Shown: piece by piece, positions 12,565 to 15,409 of the stretch
Numbering within the stretch: the first letter of the stretch is position 1
Layout: the number at the start of each line of letters is the position of its first letter
DNA from: Gammaproteobacteria bacterium
GTDB taxonomy: Bacteria; Pseudomonadota; Gammaproteobacteria; UBA9214
Direction of reading: 5' to 3'
NCBI GenBank assembly: GCA_020027635.1
Contig: JAHKKL010000008.1
Coordinates: forward strand, 1 to 15,409
Length of the DNA: 15,409 nt
Position numbers and translations under genes: made by a program
Notes under the pieces: generated by a model
The model's input: only the letters and a program-made list of their open reading frames with translations
What the model was told of the DNA's origin: nothing
Database searches by the model: none

Positions 12565-12975
12565 TCAGGCGTCAATGCCCTTTGCCTGAAGTACCACCAC
12601 TTCAGCAAGGCAGGATTGCAGTTCACGCACCTCGATGGGGAATGCGATTGCGGCATGTACCGGCAGGCGTGCACGCAGTTTGTCTAACTGAGGCAGGTAC
12701 TCCCGGTCGTAGAATACGATGACCCTGGTTTCCGGCAATCGCTGCACCACGGCCAACAGCGATTCAAGACTGCTGGTGCGATCGCGAAAATCAGACTGGT
12801 AATTGAACTCCGCTACAATCACCGCCGGTTTTATCTTTTTGAGAAAACCGATGGCCTTGCGCATGGAGTTTTCAACTGCCACCACATACCCGAGTTCCTC
12901 GTACAGTGGAACGAAGTTCGGATAACCGCCAAGTTCAACAATCGATAGGAGGTGCTTATCCGTCGGTTTTCTCAT
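12565..12975 (-). CDS. Degenerate receiver-like (CheY-fold) protein
   Basis: This 136-residue protein looks like a single receiver fold: beta strand HLLSIVEL (8-15), helix FVPLYEELGY, strand VVAVEN, helix MRKAIGFLKKIKP, strand AVIVAEFN (51-58), helix SLESLLAVVQRLP, strand RVIVFYD, helix LPQLDKLRARLP, strand AAIAFPI and a final helix. The phosphorylation chemistry is missing. There is no acidic pair after the first strand, E56 stands where the phosphorylated Asp is expected, and FP (112-113) replaces the conserved KP. It would thus act, if at all, as a non-phosphorylatable binding module. The fold assignment is inferred from the strand-helix rhythm. The ATG has no Shine-Dalgarno. It lies about 250 bases beyond the ArsR-family gene, separated from it by a terminator. 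Confidence 0.6.
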   Translation of the reverse strand: MRKPTDKHLLSIVELGGYPNFVPLYEELGYVVAVENSMRKAIGFLKKIKPAVIVAEFNYQSDFRDRTSSLESLLAVVQRLPETRVIVFYDREYLPQLDKLRARLPVHAAIAFPIEVRELQSCLAEVVVLQAKGIDA

Positions 12976-13156
12976 GGGTTATCGGCGGTTATGTCGAATA
13001 AAATTCCTGGCGTCAGCCTTATCGCCCTGCTCATGACGTTCATGCGGGATAAGGACAAGTGTACATAAAGTTACTGCGCTGATTGTGCGTCTGGGACGGT
13101 GGCTTCCCCGGTTTGCCGGAAGGCGGCGGCTGATAGAAACCGGCAGGCCGTTTCCG

Positions 13157-13187
13157 AAAAAAACCGGATGCCGGGGTGATGATCCGG
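13157..13187 (-). terminator. Intrinsic terminator after the ArsR-family gene
   Basis: Read on the minus strand, CCGGAT (13187-13182), a 12-base loop and ATCCGG (13169-13164) form a perfect 6-bp stem followed at once by seven T (13163-13157). It begins 41 bases after the repressor stop codon. An overlapping alternative stem GGGTGAT/ATCACCC (13196-13190 with 13180-13174) would place one terminator arm in its loop. The rest of the 12976-13227 spacer holds no supported gene. Confidence 0.75.
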
Positions 13188-13227
13188 AGATCACCCTGTG
13201 AGTTAGGATCCCGATCAGTCCTGGCAG

Positions 13228-13560
13228 CTAATCAGACATGAGGTCATCAAGATTTGTCCGGCACAGAACGGACCGCATGGTCCCGATTAGTTCAAGCAGC
13301 TGATCATTCCTGACGCGGTAATAGATCCGGTTGGCATCACGCCTCGAGGACACAATATTCTTGTTGCGCAGCTGATCCAGGTGTTGCGAGACATTGCTCT
13401 GGGAGGTACCGATTTTCTCGACGATCTCACCAACGGACATCTCCTTGTTACCCAGAGTACACAGGATCTTCCACCGTAAGGGATGCCCCATCGCCTTGAG
13501 CGCGTCCGCGGTCAGCGTGATATCTTCTTCGGGTGCCTGGTCTGGTTCTAGATATTCCAT
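13228..13560 (-). CDS. ArsR-family repressor with BigR/SqrR/YgaV-type dithiol (probable persulfide sensor)
   Basis: The ATG at 13560 (GGAG 6 bases upstream) gives 110 residues, normal for ArsR. A GTG at 13572 with AAGGAG 5 bases upstream is an alternative start. The winged helix includes LKAMGHPLRWKILCTL (21-36), SVGEIVEKIGTSQSNVSQHLDQLRNKNIV (42-70) and wing RRDANRIYYRV (73-83). The metal site ELCVCDL of ArsR/SmtB sensors is absent (EMSVGEI). Instead there are just two cysteines, C34 in helix KILC and C100 in SVLC near the C-terminus, 66 residues apart. As I recall the literature, BigR uses C38/C104 and SqrR C41/C107, the same 66-residue spacing, forming a di- or tetrasulfide on sulfane sulfur stress and releasing DNA. 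The specificity is inferred by homology. It follows the receiver-PAS gene by 64 bases and has its own predicted promoter. Confidence 0.88.
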   Translation of the reverse strand: MEYLEPDQAPEEDITLTADALKAMGHPLRWKILCTLGNKEMSVGEIVEKIGTSQSNVSQHLDQLRNKNIVSSRRDANRIYYRVRNDQLLELIGTMRSVLCRTNLDDLMSD

Positions 13561-13588
13561 CGCGGACTCCACACATACTCCTTCGCAA

Positions 13589-13616
13589 AGTTTACCGGGC
13601 ACAACCCGGGTTGCAA
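13589..13616 (-). promoter_or_regulatory. Predicted autoregulated promoter of the ArsR-family gene
   Basis: On the minus strand TTGCAA (13616-13611) and TAAACT (13594-13589) are 16 bases apart, each with four of six consensus matches. A perfect 12-nt palindrome CAACCCGGGTTG (13602-13613) overlaps the -35 box and spacer, an ideal place for an ArsR dimer to block polymerase. It starts 42 bases upstream of the ATG. The site lies in the short gap after the receiver-PAS gene, so the repressor could be expressed both alone and by read-through. Confidence 0.45.
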
Positions 13617-13624
13617 GCACATTG

Positions 13625-14491
13625 TCATAGTCGTTCCAGGTCCCGGACAGGTACTTCGCCAATGCGGGCATAGCCGGTCATATCCTTGGCAATGCAGATG
13701 ATATCAGTAATTTCACTGGCGGCGTTCATAATCGCCGTTCTTGAGAACAGGATCGGCACCCGCCGCTGGTCCCTGGCGATGAAACTGGCATCGATCCGGC
13801 TGATGGTACCGGTGCGTATCAGCGCTTCAAGCCAGATGCCCATGAACGCCTTGGCCTGTTCCTGCTCCTCCTCTTCGAAGACATCGCCGATCGACATGCC
13901 CACCAGGTCGCCTTCTTCATAAGCAAGCATCCGGTAAGCGGCGGGATTGGCGGCCTTGATCTTGCCAGATGGCTCCAGCAGAAGCAGCGCTTCACCCATA
14001 TGGCTGATGACGTTCTCAAGGTACTGCTTGGCGACCTGCAATTCGCGGGTGCGTTCTTCCACCAGCGCTTCCAGGCGAAGGTTCATCTCGCGCTCTTTCT
14101 CGATGAGCCGCAAATAGGTACTGATCTTATTGATCAGCTGGTTGTCATCGATGGGCTTCAAAAGGTAATCCGCCGCACCGACTGCATAGCCCTTCTTCTG
14201 GAATTCGTCCGTTTTATAGGCCGCGGTCAAGAAGATTATCGGTATGTCCTTCGTCTTCTGCCGGACCTTGAGCATGGAGGCCGTCTGGAAACCGTCTATT
14301 TCGGGCATCTGGACATCAAGGATAATAAGGTCAATGCGGGGATTATTCAGCGCAGTATCGATAGCCGCATGTCCCGATGCCGCCTGGAGCACCTCGACAT
14401 CCATATGCTTGTTTATGAGGGCGCGCAGACTGTACAGATTATTTTCATTGTCATCGACGATCAGCACACGGAAGCCGGCATAACGCGTCAT
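13625..14491 (-). CDS. Receiver-coiled coil-PAS protein without a DNA-binding or catalytic output
   Basis: This 288-residue response regulator has a complete N-terminal receiver (about 7-128): acidic pair D13-D14, phospho-acceptor D59 in LIILDVQMP, T89 and K112 in LLKP. A coiled coil (about 130-160, EKEREMNLRLEALVEERTREL) leads to a PAS domain (about 160-275: VISHMGEALLLLEPSGKIKAANPAAYRMLAY, GMSIGDVF). It stops about 15 residues after PAS with no helix-turn-helix, GGDEF, kinase or phosphatase region, so it may relay phosphate or signal through protein contacts. Its ATG overlaps the hybrid kinase stop codon by 4 bases (ATGA), which makes it the probable partner of that kinase. The stop at 13625 is in sequence context; no frameshift is apparent. 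Confidence 0.9.
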   Translation of the reverse strand: MTRYAGFRVLIVDDNENNLYSLRALINKHMDVEVLQAASGHAAIDTALNNPRIDLIILDVQMPEIDGFQTASMLKVRQKTKDIPIIFLTAAYKTDEFQKKGYAVGAADYLLKPIDDNQLINKISTYLRLIEKEREMNLRLEALVEERTRELQVAKQYLENVISHMGEALLLLEPSGKIKAANPAAYRMLAYEEGDLVGMSIGDVFEEEEQEQAKAFMGIWLEALIRTGTISRIDASFIARDQRRVPILFSRTAIMNAASEITDIICIAKDMTGYARIGEVPVRDLERL

Positions 14492-15409
14492 TGATCCCCC
14501 CTGCCTTCTCTATCAACCAGGAACATGTCCAGCATTGTTTTCAGATCCCGGGGATCAACCGGTTTGACGAGACAGTCATTCGCACCGGCTTCCAGGCTGG
14601 AACGTCGATCATCAGCGCCGGCCCGGGCAGTCAAGGAGATCACCGGAAGATGCGCGAATCTGGGCTGACTCCTTATCCGTCGGGTGACTTCATACCCGTC
14701 CAGGTCCGGCATCATAATATCCATCAGTACAAGATCGAAATCACCGCCGCTCTCAAGCGTCTCCAGAGCCTCGTGACCGTCACCTGCCGCCATGACCGTT
14801 ATCCCCCAGCGCTCCAGCAGCGGGATAAGCGCCAGCAGATTTCTCATGTCATCATCAACCAGCAGCACCCTGGCTCCAGGGTATTCCGCTTCGGGGATGA
14901 TGGCTTCGGTAATCATACCCTGTCTACTGCCGGCGGCCGGAGAACCGTTCTTTTCCACCTCATGATCTTCAGGCATGATCTCCGGCAGCAGCAGGGTAAA
15001 TGTTGCCCCCGCCCCCGGCAGGCTCTCTACACGGATCTCCCCTCCCATGAGAAAGGCGAGTTCACGACTGATGGTCAGTCCGAGACCGGTTCCGCCGAAA
15101 CGGCGGCTGGTTGAACCATCGGCCTGCTTGAAAGCCTCAAAAATGATTTCCTGCTTGTCCGCGGGTATTCCAATGCCGGTATCGATCACCCGGATACACA
15201 CGGCAAACCTGGCATCCTGCGTGCCGACGCAGGACTGCAACCGTACCGAGACCCCGCCCTCGCGGGTGAACTTCACCGCATTGGAAAGGAAGTTGATCAG
15301 AATCTGCCTAAGCTTTTCCCTGTCGGTCTGAATATGTTCGGGCACGCCAGTATCGATATCAAGGTTTAGACCCAGTCCTTTTTCATCATACTGGGGTTTC
15401 AGCAGCTCT
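14488..15409 (-). CDS. Hybrid sensor histidine kinase, C-terminal ATPase and receiver (partial)
   Basis: The frame is open to the window edge, so the sensor region and the phospho-accepting His box are not visible. The 306 residues seen begin ELLKPQYDEKGL, typical of the strand entering the ATPase. The HATPase_c domain has N-box QILINFLSNAVKFT (about 34-47), G1 DTGIGIP (about 76-82), F-box IFEAFKQAD and G2 GGTGLGLTIS. A linker of about 30 residues leads to a C-terminal receiver with VDDD (184-187), acceptor D230 in LVLMDIMMP, T260 and K282 in LVKP. All catalytic elements present look intact. This is a soluble end; membrane topology cannot be judged. It is translationally coupled to the receiver-PAS gene, suggesting a two-receiver phosphorelay. 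Confidence 0.93.
   Translation of the reverse strand, partial: ELLKPQYDEKGLGLNLDIDTGVPEHIQTDREKLRQILINFLSNAVKFTREGGVSVRLQSCVGTQDARFAVCIRVIDTGIGIPADKQEIIFEAFKQADGSTSRRFGGTGLGLTISRELAFLMGGEIRVESLPGAGATFTLLLPEIMPEDHEVEKNGSPAAGSRQGMITEAIIPEAEYPGARVLLVDDDMRNLLALIPLLERWGITVMAAGDGHEALETLESGGDFDLVLMDIMMPDLDGYEVTRRIRSQPRFAHLPVISLTARAGADDRRSSLEAGANDCLVKPVDPRDLKTMLDMFLVDREGRGDQ

Noticed and set aside
13228..13560. Metal-responsive ArsR/SmtB sensor
   Set aside because: The ELCVCDL cysteine pair of the DNA-recognition helix is absent (EMSVGEI), and the two cysteines present fit the persulfide-sensing group instead.
13561..13671. Extension of the ArsR-family protein to a start at 13671
   Set aside because: It would add 37 residues with no ArsR similarity, overlap the receiver-PAS gene and cover the predicted promoter. 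Starts at 13560 or 13572 have good ribosome sites.
1..15409. CRISPR arrays, insertion sequences, tRNA or rRNA genes, phage genes
   Set aside because: No regularly spaced repeats, transposase or integrase motifs, cloverleaf-like sequence or rRNA signatures were found on reading both strands.

Overview
The window looks like chromosomal DNA of a gammaproteobacterium of moderately high G+C. This is inferred from the gene families present: DUF3301 and DUF2914 proteins, a CHASE8-like GGDEF/EAL protein, and an HlyB/HlyD-type exporter with a degenerate C39-like domain. A sulfur-oxidising lifestyle is possible but rests only on a lipoprotein rhodanese and a probable persulfide-sensing ArsR-family repressor. 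No rRNA, tRNA, insertion sequence, phage gene or CRISPR array was seen.

Positions 1-4754 (minus strand) hold a type I secretion operon. In order of transcription it contains an ABC transporter with a non-catalytic C39-like domain, an HlyD-type membrane fusion protein (4-base overlap), an unrecognised membrane-anchored six-cysteine protein, and the start of a signal-peptide-less lipase-like protein that runs off the window. The last is the likely cargo. The third gene, between pump and cargo, is more AT-rich over most of its length and is predicted to expose its large domain to the periplasm, so it may protect the producer from the cargo or assist it. A predicted promoter with a 13-nt palindrome precedes the operon.

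Positions 4755-8522 hold a divergent lipoprotein rhodanese, a 334-base spacer, and a large two-pass membrane protein with CHASE8-like, HAMP, GGDEF and EAL domains and apparently intact motifs for making and degrading cyclic di-GMP. Two small minus-strand genes follow: a short Pro/Gly/Tyr-containing exported protein and a conserved-looking hypothetical.

Positions 8523-11643 are a cluster of small genes. Two of them (8647-9066 and 10664-11125) are diverged paralogues with exactly conserved four-cysteine spacing and a shared GGLLGLQ block; I recognise no named family. Between them lie an orphan DUF2384 (MbcA/ParS/Xre antitoxin-like) gene, a DUF3301 membrane protein and a 79-residue hypothetical. 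An exported DUF2914 protein follows.

Positions 11758-15409 are all minus strand. A hybrid histidine kinase (partial, entering from the right edge) overlaps by 4 bases a receiver-coil-PAS protein. Next comes an ArsR-family repressor with the two cysteines of the BigR/SqrR/YgaV persulfide sensors, ending in a good intrinsic terminator. Further on are a degenerate receiver-like protein and an exported two-domain beta-sandwich protein. The kinase, receiver-PAS protein and ArsR gene may form one sensory unit.
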